Of a stretch of 37,191 nucleotides of DNA, positions 9,052-17,940 are shown piece by piece (position 1 is the stretch's first letter; each line of letters opens with the position of its first letter). The notes beneath the pieces were generated by a model. It saw only the letters and a program-made list of their open reading frames with translations. It ran no database searches and was not told the DNA's origin. Made by a program: the position numbers and the translations under genes. Location of the stretch: positions 1 to 37,191 of the forward strand of contig CABYNZ010000013.1 in the NCBI GenBank assembly GCA_902520485.1, in the 5' to 3' direction. Source of the DNA: an uncultured Prochlorococcus sp. (GTDB lineage: Bacteria > Cyanobacteriota > Cyanobacteriia > PCC-6307 > Cyanobiaceae).

Positions 9052-10419
9052 ATGTACTCTTTAATTGCTGAATTAAGTGCACATGATTTAGAAGTTGCTG
9101 AAACGTTGATAGGAGTTATAAGGTTTCTATTGATATTTTTAGCTGCAAGAGCATTAGCAGAAGTATTAGTAAGACTTAGTTTGCCAACAATAGTAGGTGA
9201 GCTTCTTGCAGGGGTAGTGATAGGGGCATCAGGATTCCATTTGTTGATACCGCCTTCAGCTGGAACCGAATTAAATGAAGGACTTGTAAATGTTATTAGT
9301 TCTTTAGCTTCAATTCCCCCAGAAGCTGTGCCTGACGTTTATTTCGAAAGTTTTCCATCCCTCCAAGCAGTAGCAACTCTAGGATTGTATGCTCTTTTAT
9401 TTTTAACAGGACTAGAAAGTGAGTTAGAGGAATTAGTAGCTGTCGGAGCTCAAGCTTTCACTGTCGCTATGGCTGGTGTAATTTTACCGTTTGCCTTTGG
9501 AACTCTTGGATTAATGTTTATTTTTCAAGTAGATCTAATTCCAGCAGTTTTTGCTGGAGCATCTATGACGGCAACAAGTATAGGAATTACTGCAAGTGTT
9601 TTTGGTGAGTTGGGTTATTTAAAAACTAGAGAAGGACAGATTGTTATTGGTGCAGCAGTGTTAGACGATATCTTGGGAATTGTTATTCTGGCAGTTGTAG
9701 TTGCCCTTGCTGCCGGAGGCACTTTAGAAATTGCTCCTATCGTTAAATTAGTTGCAGCAGCTGTAGTATTTGTTATTGCTGCTATTGCATTGAGTAGAAC
9801 AGCTGCTCCAGGGTTTGATTGGCTATTAGATAGATTAAAGGCTCCTGGAGCCGTAGTGGTAGCTTCTTTTGTGATTCTTGTATTGTGTTGTTTCGTGGCA
9901 ACAGCCATTGGATTGGAAGCGGCTTTAGGTGCTTTTGCAGCTGGATTAATTCTAAGTAGTTCTAAAAATAATCATGCAATTCAACAATCCGTTTTACCTT
10001 TAGTATCCTTATTCGCAACTATTTTCTTTGTATTAGTTGGAGCGGGAATGGATTTATCAGTTATCAATCCACTTGATCCAACAAGTAGGTCAGCTCTTGT
10101 AGTTGCAGGATTTTTATTAGTTGTCGCAATTATTGGAAAAATTGCAGCAGGATGGGTATTTTCAAGTGATAAACCAACAAATAGATTAGTAGTAGGTTTG
10201 GGTATGATGCCAAGAGGAGAGGTTGGTTTGATTTTCCTTGGATTAGGAACAAGCGCTAAGTTGTTAACTCCATCTCTTGAAGCAGCTATTTTATTAATGG
10301 TTATTGGAACTACATTTCTTGCACCCGTTCTATTGAGAATTGTCCTAAAAGATAAGCCCCCAAACGATGGCAATAAAATTTCAGATGATGTTGCAGCTGA
10401 TCCTGTAGGTCTTCTTTAG
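9052..10419 (+). CDS. Na+/H+ antiporter, CPA2 family (NhaS3/NapA-like)
   Basis: A 455-residue integral membrane protein with about 12 hydrophobic segments, probably exchanging Na+ (or K+) for protons. It has the CPA2 architecture: LPTIVGELLAGVVIGASG near residues 44-61, FLTGLESELEEL around 117-128, and SMTATSIGITASV at 171-183 in the first unwound helix. The paired acidic residues Asp205-Asp206 in AAVLDDILGI would form the ion-binding site of electrogenic antiporters. The C-terminal half has GLEAALGAFAAGLIL and MMPRGEVGLIFLGLG. Length and composition resemble cyanobacterial NhaS3, which is essential and thylakoid-located in Synechocystis. That specific assignment and location are inference. 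Its codons look more GC-rich than those of neighbours such as pebA. Confidence 0.88.
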   Translation: MYSLIAELSAHDLEVAETLIGVIRFLLIFLAARALAEVLVRLSLPTIVGELLAGVVIGASGFHLLIPPSAGTELNEGLVNVISSLASIPPEAVPDVYFESFPSLQAVATLGLYALLFLTGLESELEELVAVGAQAFTVAMAGVILPFAFGTLGLMFIFQVDLIPAVFAGASMTATSIGITASVFGELGYLKTREGQIVIGAAVLDDILGIVILAVVVALAAGGTLEIAPIVKLVAAAVVFVIAAIALSRTAAPGFDWLLDRLKAPGAVVVASFVILVLCCFVATAIGLEAALGAFAAGLILSSSKNNHAIQQSVLPLVSLFATIFFVLVGAGMDLSVINPLDPTSRSALVVAGFLLVVAIIGKIAAGWVFSSDKPTNRLVVGLGMMPRGEVGLIFLGLGTSAKLLTPSLEAAILLMVIGTTFLAPVLLRIVLKDKPPNDGNKISDDVAADPVGLL

Positions 10420-10464
10420 GAAATAAGTTTATTAGAATCAAAAAAACAAAAAGATTTTTAATAA

Positions 10465-11364
10465 ATGGAAAAATCAGCTCTCATAGATTGTGATGTAAAT
10501 TATGACTGGAATTTTTTAAATTACCCAATACATACTGTTTCAGCTAACCCTGAACAAGCATTAAAAGAATTCGCAATTTTATTAATTCATGGTTTCGGTG
10601 CTTCTACTGATCATTGGAGATTTAATATCCCTGTTTTGAGTACAAAATATGAAGTTCATGCTATGGATTTACTCGGTTTCGGAAAGAGTCCTAAGCCTCA
10701 AGACGTCGAATACTCAGGATCTTTGTGGAAAGATCAGGTTGTCGCTTATGTAAAAGAGAAAATAAAAAAACCTACAATTGTTGTAGGAAACTCATTAGGT
10801 GGTTATGCCGCATTAGCAGCTGGTGCAGAATTAAATGAGCTTAACGCAGGAGTCATATTACTTAATGCTGCTGGATATTTTAGTGAAGAAAAAACTATCA
10901 AAAAGAATATGTTGCAAACTTCAATTGAAACAGTTGCCGGCATATTTTTGAAAAATATTGTTCTTCAACGTTTGATTTTTGAGAATATGAGAAATCCCAA
11001 AAATATTAAAAAAACTTTGAATCAAGTTTATGTTGATAAAAAAAATGTTGATGATTTTTTAGTTGAGTCAATAAGAAAGCCTTCTCTAGATTTCGGAGCT
11101 TTTAATGTTTTTAGAAGTGTATTTAACCCATCAGGGCCTCAGGGATTGCCATTGGATAAGCTATTCGCAAAACTAAATGCACCATTATTACTTCTTTGGG
11201 GAGGGAAAGATCCATGGATGAACACACCAAAAAAAAGAAATCTGTATAAAAAATTTACGCCAAAGAATACAAAAGAAATTATTCTTGACGCAGGACATTG
11301 TCCTCATGATGAGATACCTGAATTAGTTAATCAGCATATTTTGGATTGGATTGATTCTCTTTAA
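10465..11364 (+). CDS. alpha/beta hydrolase family protein
   Basis: A 299-residue alpha/beta hydrolase with a complete catalytic set. The oxyanion-hole strand is LLIHGFGASTDHW (about 39-51). The nucleophile elbow is VVGNSLGGYAA with Ser110. The acid is Asp249 in LLLWGGKDPWM and the base is His278 in DAGHCPHDEIPE. A lid region lies between about 140 and 225. There is no signal peptide, so it is probably cytoplasmic or peripheral. The GNSLGG elbow and MDLLGFGKSPKP are typical of cyanobacterial and plastid hydrolases related to haloperoxidases, epoxide hydrolases and pheophytinase-like enzymes, and I cannot choose among substrates. It is 45 bases after the antiporter gene and 9 bases before the epimerase-like gene, so it is likely co-transcribed with the latter. 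Confidence 0.88.
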   Translation: MEKSALIDCDVNYDWNFLNYPIHTVSANPEQALKEFAILLIHGFGASTDHWRFNIPVLSTKYEVHAMDLLGFGKSPKPQDVEYSGSLWKDQVVAYVKEKIKKPTIVVGNSLGGYAALAAGAELNELNAGVILLNAAGYFSEEKTIKKNMLQTSIETVAGIFLKNIVLQRLIFENMRNPKNIKKTLNQVYVDKKNVDDFLVESIRKPSLDFGAFNVFRSVFNPSGPQGLPLDKLFAKLNAPLLLLWGGKDPWMNTPKKRNLYKKFTPKNTKEIILDAGHCPHDEIPELVNQHILDWIDSL

Positions 11365-11373
11365 GTAATAATC

Positions 11374-12228
11374 GTGAAACTTGAATTATCTGATAAGGAC
11401 CAAGGAATTTTTGTCTTTCAATTAGATAAAAATAATTACATTAAATTTTGTCCTGAAAGAGGGGGCGTTATTACAAATTGGGTTTCGGATGGTAATGAAA
11501 TACTTTATTTCGATGAAAAAAGATTTAAGGATAAGAGAAAAAGTATTAGGGGAGGCATTCCAATCTTGTTTCCAATTTGTGGAAATCTTAATACCTCTAG
11601 TTCAGTATTTGGAAATGGTTATTTGCAATTTCCACAACATGGTTTCGCTAGGGATTTGCAATGGCAATACTGCTTCAATGAGAATGAAAAATTTTTATGC
11701 TTATTCTTAAATGCATCTAAAAAAACCAAGAAATATTATCCTTTCGATTTCGAACTAAAAATAGAAGTTACCTTAAATATTAACTGTTTAGAATTTGAAA
11801 TTACAATCCACAATAAAACAGACTTTGCTATGCCTATAAATTTTGGTTTGCATCCTTATTTTAATGTTTCAGATTTCAAAAATTTAGAGTTTTTTCATAA
11901 TCCACTTAATTGTCAGGATCAAGAAAGAAATATTATAAGTAATACTTTGGATGAATTAAAGAAAATTAATTTAGGAGTTGATCTACTTATGTATACTTCC
12001 GGTAGAAGCTCTTTTAGAGATAAAATTTTAAAAAGAGAGGTAACTTTAAATCATCCATATCCTTTTGATTTAGGCGTTATTTGGAGTGATCCTCCTAGAA
12101 GAATGATATGTCTCGAACCTTGGACTAGTCCCCGAAATTCTTTTGTTGATGGATTTAGAAACATTATGATTCCTTCAAATGACGGTAAAAGGTTAAATGC
12201 CTCAATACAGATAAAATCTCTTAAGTAA
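11374..12228 (+). CDS. aldose 1-epimerase / hexose-6-phosphate mutarotase-like protein (GTG start)
   Basis: The product is 284 residues, starting at GTG 11374 just 9 bases after the hydrolase stop. It belongs to the galactose-mutarotase fold. PERGGVITNWVSDGNEILYF and GGIPILFPICGN match the YeaD / D-hexose-6-phosphate-epimerase branch. The probable catalytic residues are His in PQHGFARD, His in FGLHPYF and Glu in CLEPWTSPRNSF. The enzyme would interconvert alpha and beta anomers of a sugar or sugar phosphate in the cytoplasm. The exact substrate cannot be read from sequence. The next gene, 13 bases on, is a predicted sugar-acid kinase, so a shared sugar-related role is possible. Confidence 0.85.
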   Translation: MKLELSDKDQGIFVFQLDKNNYIKFCPERGGVITNWVSDGNEILYFDEKRFKDKRKSIRGGIPILFPICGNLNTSSSVFGNGYLQFPQHGFARDLQWQYCFNENEKFLCLFLNASKKTKKYYPFDFELKIEVTLNINCLEFEITIHNKTDFAMPINFGLHPYFNVSDFKNLEFFHNPLNCQDQERNIISNTLDELKKINLGVDLLMYTSGRSSFRDKILKREVTLNHPYPFDLGVIWSDPPRRMICLEPWTSPRNSFVDGFRNIMIPSNDGKRLNASIQIKSLK

Positions 12229-12241
12229 TTATGTAATACTT

Positions 12242-13597
12242 ATGAAATTTGTCGTTATAGATGATGATCCCACAGGCTCTCAAACTGTTCATGATTGCTT
12301 ATTACTGCTTAAATGGGACTGCTCAACTTTAGTCAAAGGTTTTGAATCTAAATCTAATTTATTTTTTATTTTGGCTAATACAAGGTCGCTATCGGAAAAT
12401 GATGCGAAATTAACATTAGAGGAAATTTGCAAAAATCTTAAGACTGTAGTTGCTTCTCAAGCCTATGAAGAAGAAATTATTTTTATAAGTAGAGGAGACT
12501 CTACTCTTCGAGGACATAATTTTTTAGAGCCAATTGCTCTGAATAGTTGCTTAGGTCCTTTTGATGCTACTTTTCATATTCCAGCTTTCATAGAGGGTAA
12601 AAGATTAACAATTAATGGATCTCATTTTGTTGATAAAACTCCTGTAAGTCAAACAATTTTTGCAACAGATAAAATTTTTGGATATGAGACAAGTAATGTC
12701 AAGAATCTTTTATTTCAGCAGAGTAAATCTCAAATAAATTTTGAAGATATACAAAATCTTTTCTTGTCAGATATGGAAATGCTAAATGATGAAGAAAATA
12801 ATATTGTTTTTAAAACACTAAAGAACTTGAAGAATAATAAACATGTAGTTGTAGATGTAGAAAATTATTCTCAACTAAAAAAATTTTCTTTAGTAATTAA
12901 AAAATTAATTAAAAACAAAAAATTTCTTTTTCGAACTGCAGCAAGTTTTATAAGTTCAATTTCTGAGAAAAAAAGCGTCTCTCATAGTGAAATATTTTTC
13001 TCTAATTTAAGGGTAAGAAATAAAGAAAAGAGTTTTCTTCCAGGAATGATAATTGTTGGATCTTATGTAGAACTTTCAACAATTCAATTGAATAATTTAT
13101 TAGAGATAAGTAATTGCAATCCAGTTGAATTAGATGTTTTTGAATTCTTTAAAATTACTTCATCAGATAATAATCAGAAGCGAAGGAATTTGTTTAAAAA
13201 TAAATTTTTGAATGAAATAAGATTTTCTTTTGAGAAAAGAAAAACTCCTGTTTTGTTTACTTCAAGAAAATTTATGTCTTTAGATTCTTCTGAACTATTT
13301 AATTTTTATAATTTACTTGCTTGTTTTATTTCTGAATTAGTCGCAGATTTAAAGTATGAAATAGGATATTTGATTTCAAAAGGTGGAATAACAACAAATT
13401 TTATTCTTAGTAAAGGACTTAATGCAGATTATGTTTATCTTGAAGGACAGATTTTTTCAGGCATATCAGTGGTAACTTACAACCTAAAAAATGGAGAAAA
13501 ACTCCCCATTGTTACTCATCCTGGAAACATTGGCACTAAAGATTCACTGGTTAATATTTGGAAAGTTTTTGAAAATAAAAATAATTTTTTAAATTAG
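12242..13597 (+). CDS. DUF1537 / four-carbon acid sugar kinase family protein
   Basis: A 451-residue member of the family that includes OtnK-type kinases phosphorylating four-carbon sugar acids such as threonate and erythronate. The N-terminal domain opens with the sugar-binding signature DDDPTGSQTVHDC (Asp7-Asp9, Gly12) and continues with NTRSLS and SRGDSTLRGHN. The C-terminal nucleotide-binding domain has SKGGITTNFIL and HPGNIGTKDSL, equivalent to the family's GG-D/T and K-x-G-G-x-G loops. The usual partners of tetronate catabolism (pdxA2-like dehydrogenase, class II aldolase otnC) are absent here. The substrate is therefore unknown. Its stop codon overlaps the convergent icd stop by 3 bases, leaving no intergenic terminator. 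Confidence 0.82.
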   Translation: MKFVVIDDDPTGSQTVHDCLLLLKWDCSTLVKGFESKSNLFFILANTRSLSENDAKLTLEEICKNLKTVVASQAYEEEIIFISRGDSTLRGHNFLEPIALNSCLGPFDATFHIPAFIEGKRLTINGSHFVDKTPVSQTIFATDKIFGYETSNVKNLLFQQSKSQINFEDIQNLFLSDMEMLNDEENNIVFKTLKNLKNNKHVVVDVENYSQLKKFSLVIKKLIKNKKFLFRTAASFISSISEKKSVSHSEIFFSNLRVRNKEKSFLPGMIIVGSYVELSTIQLNNLLEISNCNPVELDVFEFFKITSSDNNQKRRNLFKNKFLNEIRFSFEKRKTPVLFTSRKFMSLDSSELFNFYNLLACFISELVADLKYEIGYLISKGGITTNFILSKGLNADYVYLEGQIFSGISVVTYNLKNGEKLPIVTHPGNIGTKDSLVNIWKVFENKNNFLN

Positions 13598-15018
13598 AAA
13601 TTTGAGATAATTTCTTCAGCAAAACTGCTGCAGGATAAGGGTTCTACTTTTGGCTCCATTAATCGTGCGAGATCATAGGTGACTTTTTTTTGCTCTATTG
13701 CCTTACTTAAACCGTTAGTAATCAAGTTAGCTGCTTCATCCCAACCAAAATATTCAAGCATCATTACACCACTAAGAATTACTGAGCCTGGATTAATCTT
13801 GTTTAAGCCTGCATGTTTTGGAGCGGTACCATGCGTAGCTTCGAAAATTGCTGCATTATCTCCAATATTTGCACCGGGAGCCATACCTAGGCCTCCAACA
13901 ATTGCTGCAGCTGCATCAGAAACATAGTCCCCATTAAGGTTTAATGTTGCAAGAATTGAATATTCTTGAGGTCGAGTTTGAATTTGTTGAAATATACTAT
14001 CAGCTATCCGATCATCAACAAGAATAAGTTCTCTCCATTTTCCATCTCCGTGAGAATTGGATATTGATGCAATAACTTCTTTAATTTCCTCGCAAATGAA
14101 TGCTTTTTTGTTATTTGTAAGCTTGTCAAAACCTGGTTCAATTTTTCGAGCATTATTTTCAATTGTAATTTCTGGATTTTTCTGAATATTATCTAAAATC
14201 CAGCTTTCTCTTTCTGTAATGCAATCTTCTCTAAATTCATTTACTGCTAATTCATATCCCCAATCTCTAAATGCACCTTCTGTATATTTCATAATATTCC
14301 CTTTATGTACAAGAGTCACATGCCTTTTATCTCCTGATAATCTTTTAGCATGTTCAATAGCTTTTCTAATATGCCTTTGGCTACCTGATTTACTCACTGG
14401 TTTTATTCCAATACCTGATCCGTCCGGTATGGATCTATTTTTTAAATTTTTACTTTTTGGTATGACAACGTTATTTAAGTGATTAATTAATTCAAGACAA
14501 TTATTATCCTCCGCTTCCCATTCAATTCCCATATAGATATCTTCAGTATTTTCTCTATAAACAATAACGTCTAAATTTTGGGGATTTTTATGAGGGCTTG
14601 GAGTTCCTGAATAATATTTGCATGGTCTAACACAGCTATATAAATCAAAGATTTGTCTTAATGCAACATTAAGAGATCTAATACCTCCACCGATTGGAGT
14701 CGTTAAAGGACCTTTGATGGCTACACCAAAGTGTTTGATTGCTTCAATAGTATCTTGGGGTAGATAGTTATATGTTCCATAAAGTTCACAAGCTTCATCG
14801 CCTGCATAGACTTTAAACCAATTAATTTTTCTTTTATCTCCATAGCTTTTTTTAATCGCTGAATCAAGAACAATTTGAGTAGCAGGCCAAATATCAACTC
14901 CAGTACCATCACCCCTAATAAATGGGACAATTGGATTATCAGGAACATTAGGTTTGCCTTGATTAAAAGTTATTATCTCGCCTTCATTAGGTAAATTTAA
15001 TTTTTCAAATTTTGGCAT
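13594..15018 (-). CDS. icd: isocitrate dehydrogenase (NADP+)
   Basis: Icd oxidatively decarboxylates isocitrate to 2-oxoglutarate, the carbon skeleton for ammonium assimilation and the signal sensed by NtcA and PII. The 474-residue product is longer than the about 416 of E. coli; cyanobacterial Icd proteins typically carry this extra length as an insertion. Recognisable segments are PFIRGDGTGVDIWPA near the N-terminus, GGGIRSLNVALRQ with the substrate serine, YRENTEDIYMGIEWEA, HKGNIMKYTEGAFRDWGYE and the cofactor region EATHGTAPKHAG. A TACAAT hexamer about 45 bases upstream is a likely -10. It is convergent with the DUF1537 gene, with overlapping stops. Confidence 0.97.
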   Translation of the reverse strand: MPKFEKLNLPNEGEIITFNQGKPNVPDNPIVPFIRGDGTGVDIWPATQIVLDSAIKKSYGDKRKINWFKVYAGDEACELYGTYNYLPQDTIEAIKHFGVAIKGPLTTPIGGGIRSLNVALRQIFDLYSCVRPCKYYSGTPSPHKNPQNLDVIVYRENTEDIYMGIEWEAEDNNCLELINHLNNVVIPKSKNLKNRSIPDGSGIGIKPVSKSGSQRHIRKAIEHAKRLSGDKRHVTLVHKGNIMKYTEGAFRDWGYELAVNEFREDCITERESWILDNIQKNPEITIENNARKIEPGFDKLTNNKKAFICEEIKEVIASISNSHGDGKWRELILVDDRIADSIFQQIQTRPQEYSILATLNLNGDYVSDAAAAIVGGLGMAPGANIGDNAAIFEATHGTAPKHAGLNKINPGSVILSGVMMLEYFGWDEAANLITNGLSKAIEQKKVTYDLARLMEPKVEPLSCSSFAEEIISNF

Positions 15019-15059
15019 AGCATTGAATTAATAAAAGATAACTCATTGAAGTTCCTCGT

Positions 15060-15065
15060 ATTGTA
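15060..15065 (-). promoter_or_regulatory. possible -10 element of icd
   Basis: TACAAT on the minus strand, 42 bases upstream of the icd ATG, matches the -10 consensus at five of six positions. No -35 match lies 16-18 bases further upstream, which would fit an activator-dependent promoter. I did not find a clear GTA-N8-TAC NtcA site next to it. Confidence 0.3.
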
Positions 15066-15196
15066 ATTTGCGATGAGTTATTTCTTTAAAACCTAGAAAT
15101 TTATTATTCAAATGTGAATAGGGAATACTTTATTGATCAGCATTTCAACATCTTTATTAAAAGAAAAAGTAGTTAATAAGCAAGCTAAAGCAAATT

Positions 15197-15661
15197 ATGT
15201 CAATTTCAAAAATATACTCAGCTTTTACTATGAATGCGAGTTCAAATGTAAGTAACGTTGAAATAGCTAATAAAATTGCTTCTACAGCAGCTTTGTTTCG
15301 GAAATATTTCCCAGATGCAAGCGTAAATTTTAGTCCCTGGGACAATTCAAATAATGAATCCATGCAAGATACTATCGATTTTGCATTTCATTTTCCTGGA
15401 TGGAGTCCCCTTATTGAATGTAGAGCAATACTCTTACAATTAAGAATTGAAAATGATAATAATGACAGAGTTCCGAAATTGTTGGGAATAATCATGCGAG
15501 GTATGATTGTTCCATCCGAGAGATGGAGAGTTGCTACCATCGGCAATTGGGAAATGACTGGAACTCATCTACCGCAAAAGGAACAAAAAGATAACCTTTT
15601 CTTGGTTTGTAAAGAACTTTATAAGCTATTCTCTACAACATCTGTTGGTAACAAAAATTAG
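15197..15661 (+). CDS. conserved cyanobacterial protein of unknown function
   Basis: A 154-residue soluble protein. The core NFSPWDNSNNESMQDTIDFAFHFPGWSP, then IECRAILLQLRIE and IIMRGMIVPSERWRVATIGNWE, reads like a compact alpha/beta domain that I associate with a conserved but unassigned cyanobacterial family. The helical N-terminus may start at Met1 (15197) or Met12 (MNASSNVSN). There are no membrane segments or signal. It lies 57 bases upstream of ho1 on the same strand. Co-transcription with the bilin genes is possible, but the spacer is long enough to hold a separate ho1 promoter. I cannot assign a function. Confidence 0.8.
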   Translation: MSISKIYSAFTMNASSNVSNVEIANKIASTAALFRKYFPDASVNFSPWDNSNNESMQDTIDFAFHFPGWSPLIECRAILLQLRIENDNNDRVPKLLGIIMRGMIVPSERWRVATIGNWEMTGTHLPQKEQKDNLFLVCKELYKLFSTTSVGNKN

Positions 15662-15718
15662 CTGTTTTATGTATTTTCCTTGTAGATTAAATACACTTAC
15701 AAAAATAATTCAAAATAT

Positions 15719-16429
15719 ATGGCAGTCGCTCTTGCAGGACAATTAAAAGAAGGGACAAAAAAATCCCACACTATGGCAGAAAATACTGGCTTTGTGGCTT
15801 GTTTTTTAAAAGGAGTTGTTGAAAAAAAATCTTATAGAAAATTAATTAGTGATTTATATTTTGTTTATGAAGCTATGGAAGAAGAAATTGAAAGACTGGT
15901 CAATGAGGAACATCCAGTAATAAAACCTATAGGTTTTAAATCATTATTCCGTAAAGAAAAGCTTGTAAATGATCTTAAATTTTATTTTGGTGAAAACTGG
16001 AAGAACGAAATTAATATTTCTTACTCAGCAAAAGAATATGTTGAAAGAATCCGAGAGGTCGCAAAAAATTCACCAGAGCTATTGGTTGGTCACCACTACA
16101 CCCGCTATATAGGAGATTTATCTGGGGGACAAATTTTGAAAAGGATCGCTAAAAAAGCATTAAATTTGCAGGGACATGATGGTTTAAATTTTTATGAGTT
16201 TGAATTAATTGCTGATGAAAAGAAATTCAAGGAAGAATATTCCCTTACTTTGAATCAACTTCCAATAAATCAAAAGACTGCTGATCAAATTATTGATGAA
16301 GCTAATCAAGCTTTTACGTACAATATGAAAATGTTTAAGGAGCTTGAAGGTAACTTGATTGCTGTTTTAGGCAAGATTGTATTTAATTACATTAAAAAAA
16401 AAGTAAGGAAAGGAAGCACTGAGACCTAG
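15719..16429 (+). CDS. ho1: heme oxygenase (biliverdin-producing)
   Basis: Heme oxygenase opens heme to biliverdin IX-alpha, CO and iron using ferredoxin. The 236-residue length matches cyanobacterial HO1. The proximal heme-ligand histidine is His17 in LKEGTKKSHTMAENTGF. The distal helix shows the family signature in HHYTRYIGDLSGGQILKRIA. It is the first gene of a tight operon: pebA follows after 6 bases and pebB directly after pebA. Biliverdin is therefore made next to the two reductases that turn it into phycoerythrobilin. The C-terminus is basic (KKKVRKGSTET). Confidence 0.97.
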   Translation: MAVALAGQLKEGTKKSHTMAENTGFVACFLKGVVEKKSYRKLISDLYFVYEAMEEEIERLVNEEHPVIKPIGFKSLFRKEKLVNDLKFYFGENWKNEINISYSAKEYVERIREVAKNSPELLVGHHYTRYIGDLSGGQILKRIAKKALNLQGHDGLNFYEFELIADEKKFKEEYSLTLNQLPINQKTADQIIDEANQAFTYNMKMFKELEGNLIAVLGKIVFNYIKKKVRKGSTET

Positions 16430-16435
16430 TAATTT

Positions 16436-17146
16436 ATGTTCGATTCATTAGTTGATTTCCTTAAAACCAATATTGATGAATTAAATGGTCATGAAGTACA
16501 AATATCACGCGAATTTAAAGAACATAAAAATGAAGACTCAAAATATATTATTAAAAATTGGCTTTTTTCATCTCCCGAATATAGAAAGTGGCGAATAACC
16601 AGATTAGATGGGGGCAAAAAACTGCAAGTGTTTAATACGGTCGCCTATCCAAATTTTGATAGTGAAATGCCTATTTTAGGAGCTGATATTTTATGGTTTG
16701 GAACTTCTCAAAAGTTATTAGCAATACTTGATTATCAACCATTAATTCAAGAAGGAGAGTATCTTGAAAAATATTGTTCAAGTTTAGGTAGTATTAAGAA
16801 AAAATATTCTGCATTTGTTAATAATAAAATGAAGAATATATATGATTCAAAAAAGTATTTCTCACCATGGGTGCTTATATGTAGAGGAAATAAATTAAAT
16901 CTTGATAGAGATTTAAATAATATATTTCATTCATTTGTAAATAATTATTTGAATATTTATAAATCCAATCCTGTCAATAAATTTTTAAATGCAGAAGAAA
17001 TAAAGATTAATCAAATTAAATATGATAAGTACAGCTTTGAAAAAGACCCTGCAGATAAATTATTTAAATCTTTTTTTGGAGAAAAATGGACAAATAAATT
17101 TATCAATAAATTTCTTTTTCCACTAAATAATGAGATTATTCATTGA
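16436..17146 (+). CDS. pebA: 15,16-dihydrobiliverdin:ferredoxin oxidoreductase
   Basis: PebA performs the first two-electron reduction of biliverdin at the C15-C16 bond. The 236-residue product has the ferredoxin-dependent bilin reductase pattern. [23 protein letters not shown] is followed by [15 protein letters not shown], and then [17 protein letters not shown], which holds a conserved active-site aspartate region. The C-terminus has [15 protein letters not shown]. Position between ho1 and pebB, with zero bases between its TGA and the pebB ATG, implies a translationally coupled set, consistent with PebA handing dihydrobiliverdin to PebB. PebA rather than PcyA or PebS is chosen from motif context and gene order. 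Confidence 0.94.
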   Translation: MFDSLVDFLKTNIDELNGHEVQISREFKEHKNEDSKYIIKNWLFSSPEYRKWRITRLDGGKKLQVFNTVAYPNFDSEMPILGADILWFGTSQKLLAILDYQPLIQEGEYLEKYCSSLGSIKKKYSAFVNNKMKNIYDSKKYFSPWVLICRGNKLNLDRDLNNIFHSFVNNYLNIYKSNPVNKFLNAEEIKINQIKYDKYSFEKDPADKLFKSFFGEKWTNKFINKFLFPLNNEIIH

Positions 17147-17908
17147 ATGTTAATACAAGATACGATTTTTTATAGGCCAGATTGGAGATGGCATAATTTT
17201 CTAAAATATTTAACTAATAATTTAAGTAAATATAACTGTTTAGAAAAAATAATACCCTCGGAATATTCTTATAAAGATTCGACTTATGGTTCAAAAAAAT
17301 CAAAAAAAAATGTGAATCTCTCTACTTGGGGTGTATCGCATAAAAAAAGAATTAAATTCGCAAGAGCAGTATGTATTAACAGTCCAAATTATTCTGTTTT
17401 AAATTTTTTAATTATTCCTAATACCAATTATAACGTACCATTTTTTGGGGTAGATTTTGTTTCTCTACCTAATAGTCATTTATTAGTATTAGATTTTCAG
17501 CCTTCATTAAAAATAGAAAATCAGTATAGTAATAAATTGATAAAACAATTGATAGAACTTAAAACTTGTTGTCATTCATCACTCCCATTAGCTGAAAAAA
17601 TATCTGCTGATGTAGCTAGATTTTTTTCTCCAGGAGTAATCTGGTCAAAATTACCAAAAGAGGAAAGAAGTGATTTTTTAATTGCTAATCAGCTTTATAC
17701 CTCATTTAAGGAATATCTTAATTTGTATTTGGAAATTCTTTTCGAAAGCAAAGAAGCCAATATGGAACTGCAAAAAGAATTAATTAATGGTCAAAATAAT
17801 TATTTGAAATATAGAAGAGAGAATGATCCAGCTAGGCCAATGTTGTCGAGTTTGTTTGGTAAAGAATTTACTGAATCTTTAATTAAAGAAGTTTTATTTA
17901 CTACTTAA
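17147..17908 (+). CDS. pebB: phycoerythrobilin:ferredoxin oxidoreductase
   Basis: PebB completes the pathway by reducing 15,16-dihydrobiliverdin to phycoerythrobilin. The 253-residue protein shares the reductase fold with Peb[46 protein letters not shown] and [15 protein letters not shown]. The C-terminus has [19 protein letters not shown]. Its ATG directly abuts the pebA stop, and a phosphatase gene starts 32 bases downstream. HL Prochlorococcus lacks phycobilisomes and keeps at most a degenerate phycoerythrin, so the use of the product is not obvious from this window. Confidence 0.94.
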   Translation: MLIQDTIFYRPDWRWHNFLKYLTNNLSKYNCLEKIIPSEYSYKDSTYGSKKSKKNVNLSTWGVSHKKRIKFARAVCINSPNYSVLNFLIIPNTNYNVPFFGVDFVSLPNSHLLVLDFQPSLKIENQYSNKLIKQLIELKTCCHSSLPLAEKISADVARFFSPGVIWSKLPKEERSDFLIANQLYTSFKEYLNLYLEILFESKEANMELQKELINGQNNYLKYRRENDPARPMLSSLFGKEFTESLIKEVLFTT

Positions 17909-17940
17909 AACTCTTATAATCTATTAAAATTAGATGTCAT

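Noticed and set aside
9615..10373. Minus-strand frames opposite the Na+/H+ antiporter gene
   Set aside because: Low-complexity Ala/Thr/Pro-rich products expected from the complement of a hydrophobic membrane-protein gene.
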